Origin: Corythucha ciliata
Lineage: Eukaryota > Arthropoda > Insecta > Hemiptera > Tingidae
NCBI GenBank assembly: GCA_038030265.1
Contig: CM075941.1
Location: 37,324,164-37,388,163 of the forward strand
DNA: 64,000 nt
Direction: 5' to 3'
Positions 26,401-36,141 of the stretch are shown here, piece by piece. The notes beneath the pieces were generated by a model. That model was given only the letters and a program-made list of their open reading frames with translations, searched no databases and was not told the DNA's origin. The translations under genes and the position numbers were made by a program. The number at the start of each line of letters is the position of its first letter. Positions within the stretch are counted from its first letter, which is position 1.

Positions 26401-29400
26401 AGAAAACAATTTATAATGATTTTTTTACATACCTCATGTAAAAAGGGTGATCAGATGTTTCCTAGACGAAAGAATGACCCAAATTTTATAATGGGAAGTG
26501 AAAGGGCGGAGAGGCCACTAATTATACCCACAGCCTCGGCCACTGATCCTAGTTCCACTAATCTGCCACTGATTCTAATTAGGACATGACCATATTGCCA
26601 TTTGTCAAAACAAAAAATTGGCTTTTGAATGAGGCAAAACACTCAATTGGCTTTTGAAGGAGCCAAAACGCATAATTGGCATTTGACGGAGCCAAAACAC
26701 GAAGTTGACTTTTGAAGGTGCCAAAAACACTAAATTGACTTTTGTAGGAGCCGAAGTAAGAAATTCGCATTTGGAGGAGCCAAAACAAAAATTGGCATTT
26801 GGAGGAGTGAAAACAAAAAATTGGGGATTGAAAGAGCCGAAACACGAAATTGGCTTCCTGAGTATCCAAAACAGTGAAGGAGAGGCCCAAAGGGGGGTTC
26901 GCCTGGAGCTAGCCACCGGAGTGTGCGCCCCTGTCCCGCAGAAAATATCTGGGATCTCCAAGTGTCATCTCCTGGATCATAAAAAAGTCCTGTGCAGGTG
27001 CCACACACGATCATACGATCCACCGGATTTTTCATACGGTGGACTCCCAAACTATTATTATTTCGGGACAATCTAGTTTTTCGAGAAAAGCAAAGGACCA
27101 CAGGACCATGAGCTGAAAAGAAGTACCGTCCTTCCAAAAGAAGTACCGTCCTTCCAAAAAAATGACCTTCGGTCACCGTATTTATACATATCGTACTATC
27201 ACCAATATTTTGGTAATTATCAAGCTACCGGTATTTCATAATAATGGCATGTCACTTGGAATGGTTCAAATATACGGTCTGTTCAATAACGTGACAACTC
27301 CGAAAGTTCCGATGGATGAATAGTGACATCTCAAAGTACTTCTACTTTGCACAATGTGTCTTTTTGAGTTGTCACACAAGTCAGGAAAATATTCTCTTAG
27401 GCTGCTCCGTAACTGGGTAGCATTACAGAAAGACACTCTTGCTCGGTGAGAACGCCACTTTTCCGACCACCGCAGTAATGTAACCAGCGCTTTCTTTTGG
27501 CATATATTTTTTGTAGAAAAGTCACACTTTTCCAGAACTGTAGAGATTTAAATTCGCTATCCGACTCTTGTATCAACTCCAAAACAGGGATTTTTGAGTT
27601 GTCACACTATTGTACTCAAAGTGCGAATATGGGGACCTCTCCACGTGTTCAAAGAGCGATGATGTGAAACTAAGTGCAGGCCCGTTAAAAACGTGATACA
27701 CTTGTGCGTAACAGCAATTCTTTTTCTTTATTCACGTTCTCGGTTCTCCCTTCCTCCTTTTGTTTTGTCAACCCTATACGGCCCTGCCATGAGTGAGCAC
27801 TCACTGGTCACATATGCATGATTTTTTTTATGAAAAGTGAATTAACTACGATTCTCAGGCTTCGGTTACTATGCATGCGATTTCTGACGAAAATTTGTTC
27901 TGACGAGTTTGTCTCCCGTATCAGAATACAGACGAGGATTTCTCTCCCATAGTAACCACTTTCATTGAAAAGCAGACGTTTGTTTGTTTAAGCGAATCGC
28001 GAAGCGAACTGAGCTCGTCAGAACTCATTTTCGTCAGAAATCGCATGCCCCCTCATCGCGGTAGCCTAATGCAGCATCCACAAGTCGTAATACTTACATA
28101 AATTTGAAGTTTACTAAAAGAGGCAACTTTTGGTGAAATGGAAGATTCCTAGACAAAAACAAGAGGGTGAAATCATCAAGTTTAGTTAGGGGGAATTGTA
28201 ATACCGGATAATTGCCAACCGCTTATAGATTGCCGACTGTCAGTCTTACAGGCAACTATGTCGAATGAAAATGGTTGCATCCTATTGAAATTTTCATGAG
28301 GTTTCCGAAAATGTGGACATAAATGCATTTTGGACAAGTAAAAGTCCAGAAATTGAACTTTTCCCCGAAAAATCGTCATAATTTTCATAAATACAAAATC
28401 GCCCGTATCTTTGTGGGAAATTGTTTTCTCTACACATACCCTAGAATCAACGGACATTGATTCCCCAACCATACTATACACAGCAGCAGCACAGAGAAAG
28501 TACACAGACTAGTCAGTAAAATTCAAGAGTGTTCGTTGCAGGGGAAACACGGCCACCATTTCTGTCGTATCGAAGCCAAACTCCGACAACAGCATGTGCT
28601 GCCACAGGGTTATGAGCTAGAGCCGGAAGTGCTTCACATTAAAACTTGAGGACTGGAAATTGTTCAAGTAAAGGAAAGGGGATTCACCTCGCTGTGGAAT
28701 TAAAGTTAGGTTTTGCACTTTTGGAAGATTGGCCATCTTTGAGCATCTGTGTCTCGAGATCTTACTGGAACAGGCACTGGAACAGGGCAGGAGGGGGTCG
28801 AGATATGGTTCAAATCATCGATGATAGTAGCGAGGTATCGAAGATCACATCGCAGTGAGGGTGTTTCACTATTAACAGTCCCATACAATTATTGATGTTT
28901 GTTCTTCATCGAGGCATCGCTCATCGAGTAATCGCAGTGAAGGTGATTCACTATGAACGCACTCTAGAATCCCATTTGCTTTGTTCTTGCTCCAGGTTGT
29001 TTGCTTTTCAAGTCGATAGCTTCGTTTGAAAAACGAAGCTATTTTGACCCTCCCCCCCCCCATTCAGGAGTATTAATTTTTTGTATAAGATTGCATCGCA
29101 GCAAGGTTAAGGGGGGGGGGGGGTCGAATAGCTTAAATCGAAGTATGCGCTGATGGAAAGAATGAAAATGTGCAGATATCCAGTAAACAAGGTCAGGGTT
29201 TAGCAGCTCGAGCCTGGAATTCCGGTATGTGGAACTGGAATTCACCGTAGAGAAATTGTTGGTGGTGAATTTTCAATTCACATTTTGTATCAATGTAGAA
29301 TTCCAGAATAATACATTCAAAAGTCAAGTCAAAAGGTTTCATTGGAACAATGCTGCCGACCTTTGTTGTGCGATGTGTGGGGCATCTGATGTGTTTTATA

Positions 29401-31301
29401 CTAACGAAATGCCAATATTTCCACGATGGCATCCATAGAGATCTCAGGTTGAGATTTTTAGAACTTTAGGATACCAGAACCTGTTTGATTTTTTCCTAGC
29501 ATAACCCGTTCCCGTTGTTTGTGTTGAGCTGTCAGGAGCTTTGTTATATTTTAAAACCGCTACTGTCCCCCCACGCCACGCTCCACTGTACGCATAAGTT
29601 GCGCTAAAAAATCTACATTTATGAGCTTGTAGCATCAAATAAAATAAAATAGGTCACGTGGTATTTACGTCATCATTTCGCTCTTCTTTTCATGAATGGA
29701 CAGAGGTTAACTAGCGCAGAAGCTATTAATAGAGTGTTACAATGCAAAACAACGCGACGAAAAAATATTATGTTTATTAGTCTCGGGGAATTTTTGGCAG
29801 ACTGCCCGTGAGAAAGTTATTATTGTTTTGTGAAAAATGACGACCTATCACGCTTTGAGGAAGTGATAATTCCAAGCGTTAATTTTACAAAAAGAGACAC
29901 TTTCTTTTTCAATCCCTTGGACCAGTGCTTTGTCGTGGGACTCCTTGAATATTTATACATATTTTATGTATTATGCTTCAGTGTTTGTTATCTCCAAGAC
30001 AGTGGATTGGTGCCTACGATTTTGAATTAACGTCCTCATCACTCGTTGAAACTTTATCCGTAGTATAAATCTTGACAGAATTAAGAATAGCTTCGTTCGA
30101 AAAACTGTAAATTCTCATAAGTGACAATTTGCATCATTTCAACTAGCCAGAAAAAAAAGAAGGCGTGTTGCTAGAGCGGGACCCATGTACTGGTCCTCTT
30201 CATTAATTCGACAGAACGGGCACAAATGCGGTGCAGTATATCCTACATGGTCCTTCTAGCGAGGTGCTAGTAATTTGAACACATAAACAAAATTTGGACC
30301 TAAATGGTCATAGAAGTATTACGAACGATCAAGACTCAGTCTCTCAAACCAGGCTGATTATGTTGAATTAATACGATTCAAGGCCGGTTGTGTTTATTTA
30401 CTAATGACTGAGTAATGTAACCGGTCATTTTTTTTCCAAACTGACGTTTCTCGCATAACTCAATAGACGAGTTTACCCTTAAAACTAGGCGATCAAAATG
30501 TTTACAAGGTTTTTTTAGTTCATACATGGAATATTTTCCCCCGAGTGATGCGACAGCCAGAAATTTCATACATTTAACGCAGAAAAAATCGTTTGATATT
30601 TAAATACGATCACGATTTTGGCAAAGGAAAGGGTACCTTTGTGTCAGATACCCTCAGTTCAACTAGGAAGGGGGAATGCTAACAGTAAAGGGCAATCTTT
30701 GTCATTATTTTCATTTAAACGGGACTCAGATTGTCACGTTTTTTTTTTTTGCAAAACTTTTCGCAGATAGGCAGAAAAATGTAAGAGGTTCTCTCAACAA
30801 TTAAACAGACAACTTTTTCGACTCCACTGTTCTTTCGGACCATAATTTAAAGTTAATTGCAGCAGCGATAAATTAATACATCGAAAAAAAAGTAAATTGC
30901 TTTTCAATATCGAGAATGGAGGAAGTGATAAAACAAAATTATGTATAAAAATCACCGGTAGCACCATGCTTCTTATGTTGTTTGCCGATGAAGGCGAAAG
31001 CGAAGGATAAAAGGAACGGCGGTTTACTACGGATGGATGCTGGTGAGGAAAGGAGGAAACTCCAGTATCGCTATTCTTTGCGCTCTTCCGCTTCAATGGT
31101 TCAAGTTCAAGCCTCAAGACCGCCCTTATTCTTATACTTGCAACTCACCTTGCCAGGCGTGCCACGGTGAGTCGTATTGCCCTGCCAAAATCGTCTAGAA
31201 TATCCGTGAACAACACCTTCAACTGCGTTCGTGAATTCAAACCCGGGTAACCATAGTAATGACCCGTAGCCGAACACCCACAGTGAATCGGTATCCATCA
31301 C
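8226..31301 (-). CDS. ChaC2: ChaC-type gamma-glutamylcyclotransferase (whole gene, 4 exons)
   Basis: The gene encodes the cytosolic enzyme that cleaves reduced glutathione into 5-oxoproline and Cys-Gly (ChaC family). Exons are 31149-31301, 21202-21237, 8571-8839 and 8226-8478. They join in frame (phases 0, 0, 2) to 236 codons plus stop. Family hallmarks in order: '[10 protein letters not shown]' (substrate loop), '[16 protein letters not shown]', '[10 protein letters not shown]', 'VWGIAYEV', '[12 protein letters not shown]' with the catalytic-position Glu at about residue 86, '[12 protein letters not shown]' and '[13 protein letters not shown]'. Introns are 9.9 kb, 12.4 kb and 92 bp, all GT-AG. 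The core matches ChaC2 in layout; the roughly 50-residue C-terminal tail is longer than usual and poorly conserved. The start is the first of two Met codons; either could be used. Confidence 0.93.
8571..8839 (-). CDS. ChaC2: ChaC exon 3 (catalytic core)
   Basis: Begins GGT GAG GTG after a pyrimidine-rich 'ccccctag' acceptor and ends 'CTG AG|gtaaat'. Holds the '[12 protein letters not shown]' motif with the presumed catalytic Glu, and the '[13 protein letters not shown]' motif. Confidence 0.93.
9265..10560. repeat. R1 minisatellite array with higher-order units (ChaC intron 2)
   Basis: Dozens of degenerate 30-36-bp units of the type 'tttttctcaattttagc' + 'gcgaattagcg'. Every 440-480 bp (near 9295, 9775 and 10215) the array carries a variant block 'gaagc(t)(a)cctc.aaa.attgcgaat.ggcgtt', suggesting higher-order repeats. 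Open frames here are by-products of the repeat. Confidence 0.8.
10640..10825 (+). repeat. R9 interspersed repeat, copy 2
   Basis: Same ordered words as 1921-2125: 'aacagcagaattacc', 'gctggctaaatcgctctaaa', 'ggggtgtaca', 'ggggtttcgattaca', 'cccagatcc'. It sits between an R1 array and an R3 array. Confidence 0.6.
10840..11530. repeat. R3 minisatellite ('aaaatgactgattt' units)
   Basis: About 25-30 degenerate units of 20-26 bp, e.g. 'aaaatgactgatttgtagag' and 'gaaaagtggctgatttgtag'. No coding evidence. Confidence 0.75.
11530..11735. repeat. Interspersed repeat tail with (GACA)n
   Basis: Contains 'aaatttcatcaaattcgg', then 'tttgcggacagacagacaga'. Repeats ending in 'ttgcggacagacagac' are common interspersed elements in arthropod genomes (established pattern; family name not assigned). 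Confidence 0.5.
11736..13529. other. No gene seen; short R1 stretch near 11995-12290
   Basis: R1-like words ('tttcagcc', 'gaattagtgtttt') recur at 11995-12290. The rest is unremarkable AT-rich intron sequence of the ChaC gene. Confidence 0.45.
13530..13770. repeat. R1 minisatellite, short array
   Basis: About seven degenerate units such as 'ttcaattttagcagcgaatt' and 'cttaattttagccgcgaatc'. Same orientation as the 9.3-kb array. Confidence 0.7.
15841..15991. mobile_element. Small MITE (151 bp) with TTA target duplication
   Basis: Ends 'ggcccgatttcacca' and 'ctggtgaaaatgggcc' are inverted repeats, flanked on both sides by TTA (15838-15840, 15992-15994). A second inner inverted pair uses 'ctaatcacgat'. 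A TTA/TAA duplication fits PIF/Harbinger-type MITEs. Confidence 0.7.
16080..16290. repeat. R2-like units
   Basis: Repeated 'aaaaccaaatttcg' or 'aaaaccaa.tt' words spaced about 27-30 bp, related to the R2 arrays at 17690, 26600 and 54560. Confidence 0.5.
16384..17440 (+). mobile_element. Jockey-like non-LTR retrotransposon 3' end: RNase H-like domain and C-terminal zinc-finger region, broken
   Basis: An open segment at 16384-16887 carries the RNase H start 'ELIYTDASK' with 'GVGCAYY', then '[11 protein letters not shown]' and '[13 protein letters not shown]', matching the D-E-D layout of retrotransposon RNase H. After a stop at 16885, the frame continues with '[17 protein letters not shown]', the family's 'H.GI.GNE' motif. 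Downstream, '[15 protein letters not shown]' and '[15 protein letters not shown]' are the classic Jockey-type C-terminal zinc-finger block. At least two frame breaks show a decayed 5'-truncated copy, inserted in ChaC intron 2 in the opposite orientation to the gene. Confidence 0.85.
17690..17900. repeat. R2 units
   Basis: Repeated 'tttggctcttt' and 'gccaaatttc' words, each about 27-30 bp apart, just downstream of the Jockey-like fragment. Confidence 0.55.
18190..18690. repeat. R1 minisatellite, inverted orientation
   Basis: Units read 'ttcgcggctaaaattgagaa', the reverse complement of the 9.3-kb array. The word 'caggggcgcagccagcc' at 18692 follows and resembles a hAT-type terminus. Confidence 0.7.
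19320..20370. repeat. R4 minisatellite ('aacttgcaattt' units)
   Basis: Degenerate units with 'gaaacttgcaatttc', 'gatattcagc' and 'aattaagacc' recur throughout. Open frames here (e.g. 20318-20773) are not supported as genes. Confidence 0.6.
21202..21237 (-). CDS. ChaC2: ChaC exon 2 (36-bp microexon)
   Basis: Exactly 12 codons, '[12 protein letters not shown]', between a 'gttgcag' acceptor and a 'gtgagt' donor, phase 0 on both sides. The peptide is a conserved ChaC motif that directly follows 'GTPGK' of exon 1. Confidence 0.9.
21238..23035. other. Intron 1 sequence, no gene seen
   Basis: Non-coding AT-rich sequence. Apart from the GA microsatellite at 22076-22133, nothing structured was recognised. 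Confidence 0.45.
22076..22133. repeat. (GA)n microsatellite
   Basis: Imperfect GA/GAGT tract of about 58 bp. Confidence 0.9.
23036..23107 (-). tRNA. tRNA-His (GUG)
   Basis: 72 nt on the minus strand. The 7-bp acceptor pairs GCCGTGA with TCACGGC, with discriminator A. Anticodon loop 'TTGTGGC' gives GUG. The T arm is CCAGG-TTCGAAT-CCTGG. Internal pol III promoters are intact: A box 'TCGTCTAGTGG' and B box 'GGTTCGAATCC'. No intron. A short T run lies downstream at 23021-23024 and a longer one near 22990. It sits inside ChaC intron 1 on the same strand. All helices pair, so it looks functional. Confidence 0.97.
23108..25140. other. Intron 1 sequence; unresolved open frames at 24420-24910
   Basis: Both strands stay open across 24424-24725, with fairly protein-like composition on each (plus frame '..[14 protein letters not shown]..', minus frame '..[14 protein letters not shown]..'). 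No domain, splice partner or signal peptide was recognised. It may be a decayed transposon gene. Confidence 0.3.
25255..26030. repeat. R1 minisatellite, inverted orientation, interrupted
   Basis: Units of 'ttcgcggctaaaattgagaa' type on both sides of an interspersed repeat at 25640-25780. A 'cagtagcgtaccgacgtgg' word at 25146 resembles the CAG-type terminus of the element at 59149-60654. Confidence 0.7.
25640..25780 (+). repeat. Interspersed repeat, near-identical inverted copy at 55428-55571
   Basis: About 140 bp, including 'gttatggcaacacaactc', 'tttgaaactccacccctctc' and 'tggctattctttatcagcag'. It matches the reverse complement of 55428-55571 with only a few differences, implying recent movement or exchange. 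Confidence 0.75.
26115..27624. mobile_element. TIR element carrying an R2 array
   Basis: Inverted repeats at 26115-26147 and 27592-27624 match over 33 bp with two mismatches; the inner 22 bp ('acaatagtgtgacaactc..') match exactly. Internal partial copies of 'gtgacaactc' occur at 27281 and 27350. The middle (26600-26870) is an R2 minisatellite of about nine 28-bp units 'ttggcttttgaaggagccaa'. No intact transposase; likely non-autonomous. Confidence 0.65.
26600..26870. repeat. R2 minisatellite array
   Basis: About nine units of 27-29 bp, each 'aattggcttttgaaggagcc' + 'aaaac'. ORFs through it are repeat by-products. Confidence 0.8.
27863..28066. mobile_element. MITE (~200 bp)
   Basis: Arms 27863-27907 and 28014-28066 are inverted copies containing 'gcatgcgatttctgacgaaa' and 'tctgacgag', with small indels at the outer end. 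In ChaC intron 1. Confidence 0.7.
29016..29042. repeat. Perfect 12-bp palindrome arms
   Basis: 'atagcttcgttt' and 'aaacgaagctat' are separated by 3 nt. Followed by C-run and G-run blocks at 29050 and 29110 that are also mutually inverted. Confidence 0.6.
29140..31148. other. Intron 1 sequence, no gene seen
   Basis: Non-coding; several medium open frames overlap on both strands without supporting motifs. Confidence 0.45.
31149..31301 (-). CDS. ChaC2: ChaC exon 1 (N-terminus)
   Basis: 51 codons beginning [17 protein letters not shown] and ending '..RGTPGK' at a strong 'gtgagt' donor, phase 0. 'YGSL' forms the glutathione-binding loop of the fold. Upstream sequence shows no clear TATA box. Confidence 0.93.
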
Positions 31302-32699
31302 TCGCGAAAACTTTGATTACGGTAGAAATTAAAACAGTAAAAACGGAGCTATGCTCACAAACTAGACGATATAAACATAATAACGACGATAACAATAATA
31401 ATAACAATAAACTAAACACGAACTGGCAAGCTTGAGTGGCAAACGCTCGTCTTCACAACCCAAACCGCGCGCACAACAGTTTTTTTTTTTTCTTTTTACC
31501 CGGCTTTCTCCTCTCCCCACCCGTGGGGGAGTGGAGCTGGGGGAACGGTTCCACTATTTTTTTCTGATGCAATCTCAGGCTCTGAAGGACTCAGTCAATT
31601 TAGTGAATAAGCTGGGACGCGTCCTCTAGGGTAAAGGAAAGAAGGGCAGAGGAGTAGAGACGAAATGAAAAGGGACTAGCACGACCATTTCCTAGAAGTC
31701 TGGAAAAGTACCACGTAAATTTTTTTTTTTTCAAGCGTGAGAGAACGTGTTGTCTGTGTCTCGTTCATTGATACAACCCCAAAGGTGAAGCCGGAAGCGA
31801 TCTTTTTGTAGATTTATAGACTTGGCTTACCGGAAGTGACTTCTTAAAATTGAACCACAAAAACAAAATGTTGTTAAAAGCCTCTGTTAACTGGAAATAC
31901 TACGTACAATTAGTTCAACGTGCAAATGAGTTTATATGAGGCGCGTGAACAACACTTCAGTCATACAATACAAATCGCTTTCATAAAAGTACTTGTAAGG
32001 ATTTGTCATGATTCTTTTTGCTGGGGTTGTGTTTTAACCGAGTGAAAATAGGTCGCTGCCTTTTAAAAGGGTCATTCATTCCTTATAACAACGTCTTCAT
32101 GAGCCTTGCACTCTAATCAAAAGATAAACTAACAGATAAATACGCACCTTACCCACCAAATAGCCAAATGGAGTTTTTCGAATCACGAATTTGAGAGCGA
32201 TGTTAATGGAGAGACTTTTTGCTCGTATTATAGCTTGTATGCCAGCAAAGAGATCATAAGAGACGAAAGTTGTAATGTACCGCTCATGAAACTCCGGTGG
32301 AAGCCGTTAACTTGCTTAATGATTTCGTTTATTGACGAAGTTGTTTCACTCTTTCCGTCGGCAGATTCAGGAGACCACCGGTAATGTGAGAAGGTTGGGG
32401 AAAAAATACTCCTCAGATAATATTGGTGAGATTCGAGACAAACGATCCGATCGAATTTGTCCTCGTAATTATTAAACCTGTCATTGACATGGTAACGACA
32501 CGTTCAACCTCATAATTTTACCACGAAACTACACAATTTCAAAAAGGCGATAAATCGAACCCATGAAAAACTATATTTAGATTGGTGGCTCTGCAAATAT
32601 ACATAATTGTATCGAGAGTGTTTGAAACAACGACGTATCAAAGATTAATCGCGTTCTTTAACACGTGTGGTGCGGTGCCATGTAGTATGGTTACCAGAC
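31302..32699. other. Upstream of ChaC, no gene seen
   Basis: Presumed promoter side of the ChaC gene. Homopolymer T tracts at 31480 and 31720; no recognisable element. Confidence 0.4.
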
Positions 32700-32814
32700 G
32701 GGGGAACCAACTTGCAGTGCCGGTTTTAAGGGGGAGGGGGGAGCCAGGCGTAAGCGGGGGGAGCCAGGCGTCCATTTTAGCCGTAAGCGGCTAAATCGAG
32801 GTTTCTCGATGCAA

Positions 32815-33790
32815 CTTTCAAACGTTGATTAAGGGCTGAAATTGATAAAAATGGGTATATCACGGCAAAAAATTGAGAAGAATATCTGATTCTCGGACAG
32901 AAATGAGTAAAAATAACTAAATCACGACTAAAACGAGTAATTAATGAGTGGGGTAAAACGTTACATTGAGGGTAAAATTAAGAAAAGGCGATAGAATTGC
33001 GAATGAAGTGTAGAAAAAGCAGTAATTCGCGGTTTAAATGACGAAACAGCTTGATTCACAGTTGAAATAGTGAAAAATCGATAATTCAACAATGATTTTG
33101 AGAAAAAGCGCTAATTCACACTTAAAAGTACTTCTGTAGGCAGGCAAATTCGTGGCTCAAACATAGCTAAAAGTGGAAAAATTGCTAATTGTGGTTAAAA
33201 TTAAGAAGAAGTGCTAATTGGCGGTTAAAATTGGGGAAAATCGCTCATATTAGCGGCTGAAATTAGCAAAAACACGAATTCTCGAGAAAAATCACAAAAT
33301 CGCGACTAAAGGGGAGAAAAATTCGCGGCTAAAATGGAGAAACCTAGCTAATTCACCGATGAAAATTGTGAAGAAGCGCCGAAATGTGAAAAAAACACTA
33401 ATTCGCGGTTAAAATTGAGAAAAATTACCAATTAGAAGTTAAATTGAAAATGTTTTGCAAATTCTCAGAAACCTTCATGGGGCTTGATTGATTTGGATTG
33501 GGAATTATTTCGCAGCTTCTGAAGGTAACCTCGTGACTGAAAGTTAACAAAATCGATAATTCGCAGCTAATGAGGAAACCCCGCTTTTTTGCGGATTAAA
33601 TTCCGAAAAAGCGTTAATTAGCGGCGAAAATCGGGAAAAAACTCTCATTTACTGCTCAAGTGCATAGAATCGCTAATTAGCTACTAAAGTGAGGTAAAAC
33701 GCCAATTCGTGACTAGAATAATGAAAAATGGCCAATTATATAGAGATTAAAAGATTAAATTGAGAACATTTACTAATTCACAGAAAACTT
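32815..33790. repeat. R1 minisatellite, inverted orientation
   Basis: About 25 degenerate units 'ctaattcgcggttaaaattg' + 'agaaaaa.cg'. The left edge carries 'tctcgatgcaactttca', also found at the edge of the 59.4-kb array ('ctcgcgatgcaacttcca'), so these arrays share a common parent element. Confidence 0.75.
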
Positions 33791-33859
33791 CATAGGACGC
33801 TAGTGAAAGATTCAGCAGGGGGCGCCGAATGTCCAATGCCTGCACTGCCAACGTTTGTT

Positions 33860-34390
33860 AAGGGTTGTGGACTATCTTGGACCAAGTCAAACTCGAAGGA
33901 TCAGGTGCTTCAACCTATCTAAAAAGGTGATGACGGTGCAGAGAGCAAGTATTCGATTGAAGTGCCCCTAGGTTTGAATCTCTGATTTCAACCGGAGAGC
34001 AAACCAATCTCACCGTATTCCGACACAGTCTCAACAGGATTCAATAAATTCAACCGGTATACAAATGACATCTAACATGAGACGAAACCCCGAACACGTT
34101 GTAACTGGATGGAAGTCAACTTCCACACCGGAGGATAATTGAGGTCTATAACCGGAGAGAAATTGAAGTCTAGCCGGAGAGATTACTCATGGGCTAATGG
34201 AACGAACTGGTTTTTGCAGCTGGTACATTATTATAATAATAATATATTAACGGTTTTTTTTATAGACTCATGCCTGCTTACTATTGGATAACACGTTAAA
34301 ATAAATGAAGAAACTGGAGATTTCCTTCCCTACGGTAGAATAACATTCAAGTATCCGTTTCAATTTTTTGACTGCTCCAAAATTCGTGTC
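33860..34390. other. No gene seen
   Basis: Short 'accggagag' words recur at 33990-34170 and lead into the R5 region. No coding evidence. Confidence 0.4.
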
Positions 34391-34920
34391 ATTTCATTAA
34401 ATTTGATTGCCTCATTCATTACCTGTTATGCATTCAGTTTGACTAACCTACCCAGAATATAATTGCATTGTTTTCAATATGGTTGGGTTAGAATTATTTC
34501 ACATTCGGTTGGATTTGACAGGTCCACGCACCCTTATTTATTTTCCTGTTAAAACCAAAATATCACATCAAGTTGGATTTAACCGGTTCAGAAAATTTCC
34601 TTTTTTTATCCGGTTATGAATAATTACGCTTTCGGTTGGATTTCACAGGTTAACGCAACCACCATTTCATTTCGGTTACATCCAAATTAACATTCGGTTG
34701 CATTTAACTGGTCCATAAAATTGTCAATACTTCTCCGGTCACAAACGATTTCGGATTCGGTTGAATGCAACCGGATCATGCAATTGCCATTTGATATCAT
34801 GTTGGAATACTTAATGATCCGGTGAGATGAATTACTATCCGTTCATTTTCCCACACAATTTGTTCAATCCAACCGGATTTTTAATTGTAACCGGAGACGC
34901 TATTCTAGGATTTCTTAGAG
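34390..34920. repeat. R5 repeat ('ttcggttggattt' units)
   Basis: At least six degenerate units of about 60-80 bp: 'ttcggttggatttgacaggt', 'ttcggttggatttcacaggt', 'ttcggttgcatttaactggt', 'ttcggttgaatgcaaccgg'. 'ccggtt' and 'aaccgg' give local inverted symmetry. Confidence 0.65.
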
Positions 34921-35059
34921 TGTAATTATAATTTCGCTCCATCACCCGATGCTGATTGCCTGCAGTAGGTGATACTTTTCCCTCTGATCACAATACGCGC
35001 AATTCTATTTTCTACACTAATCACAATTAGTGGACCCCTCCCACCGTTGTCGGATCTAA

Positions 35060-35215
35060 AGGGGAGGGATAACGGCAGTATTACCCTCCCTGAGAGCTGG
35101 TCAAATCGCTGTAAACAAAGGGTGATGGTGGTGGAGGGTGTACATAGAGAGGGGGAGGAGTTTCAATTACCCCCCACCCCGAAAGAGGTCCCAGATCCTA
35201 CCCCCCCCCCCTTTG
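35060..35215 (+). repeat. R9 interspersed repeat, copy 3
   Basis: Same ordered words as copies 1 and 2 ('aacggcagtattaccc', 'gctggtcaaatcgctgtaaa', 'gggtgtaca', 'gtttcaattacc', 'cccagatcct'). Confidence 0.6.
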
Positions 35216-35235
35216 TTCTTAAAGATCTATGAGCT

Positions 35236-36141
35236 CCAGATGCGACGAAACATGGGTGTTTTGAAGAAAGAAAAGTTCAACGAGCGGCATTGTGCATAAT
35301 ATATGTTGTTGTATTGCGCATGCTCGGGCTTTTTTCGAACCTCAGCCAGGCCCGGCCCCAAGCCCGACCCGAAAATAAAATGTAAGGCCCGGGCCCGAGT
35401 CCATCCCTACTTTCGAGGGACATCCGGGGGACGACGTATAACAAGAGCAAAGGCGTGAGGTACTTCCTGAGAAAGTGAAGAGGGAGACCACCGCTCCAAT
35501 AACGTGTACTTAACTCTTTCTGTCTTTTTTCTGTCATCGTTCGTCTGGTGTATATCGTCCCTCTGTCGCCTGGGAGCGGACTGGGGGGAATTAAATATCC
35601 TCTCCCTACTCGTTTACTCATCCCGACCCTCAAGAACGTAATTCCGAACTTTTTATGTGATTCTTCAAGTTTTTTCACCAACCATTTTAAACCCTTTCAT
35701 AGTAGCTCTGTTCGCGAACCTGCTCTGGGGTCCACCAGGGCGCACCAGTGCACCCTGAAAGCGTTCGCGAGAAATTTGGGCAGGTTGGTGTAATGATGGG
35801 TGTAGGGAAGGGAGGGTGAGAGGGGGCTTTAGGTTACAGAGAAGGTAACACGGCTGTTTGTGTTCTGATCTGCACTACACTACACTTTTTCTTCGCGAAC
35901 AGACATACAAGCACGATTGACCCTGCATCAGGGTGGCTCAGAGCAGCGCTGGGAGGTGCGCGCGCATTCTTGTGCATAAATTTAAATTCAAACTGTTAAA
36001 TTGTTATATTAATTATTTATTCAGAAAAGGCACAAAATAAACCAAATTGTTATTAATACAAGAAGGTCGCTGAATATAAAATCCTTTTATTACTTTTAGT
36101 TTTCCAGTTCCCAGGGCAAGAATTAATCGTCGGTGTCTGAG
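35236..36141. other. No supported gene; GC-rich patch 35330-35410
   Basis: A 134-codon minus-strand open frame (35277-35681) crosses a 'gcccggccc' low-complexity patch and has no recognisable domain. I leave it out as a gene. Confidence 0.35.

Noticed and set aside
26605..27176. Frames of 103-148 codons with repeated 'FGSFKSQ' or 'PNANF' units
   Set aside because: Produced by translating the R2 minisatellite; no evidence of a real repeat protein.
35277..35681. 134-codon minus frame
   Set aside because: Crosses a GC-rich low-complexity patch; composition reflects the repeat and there is no domain.
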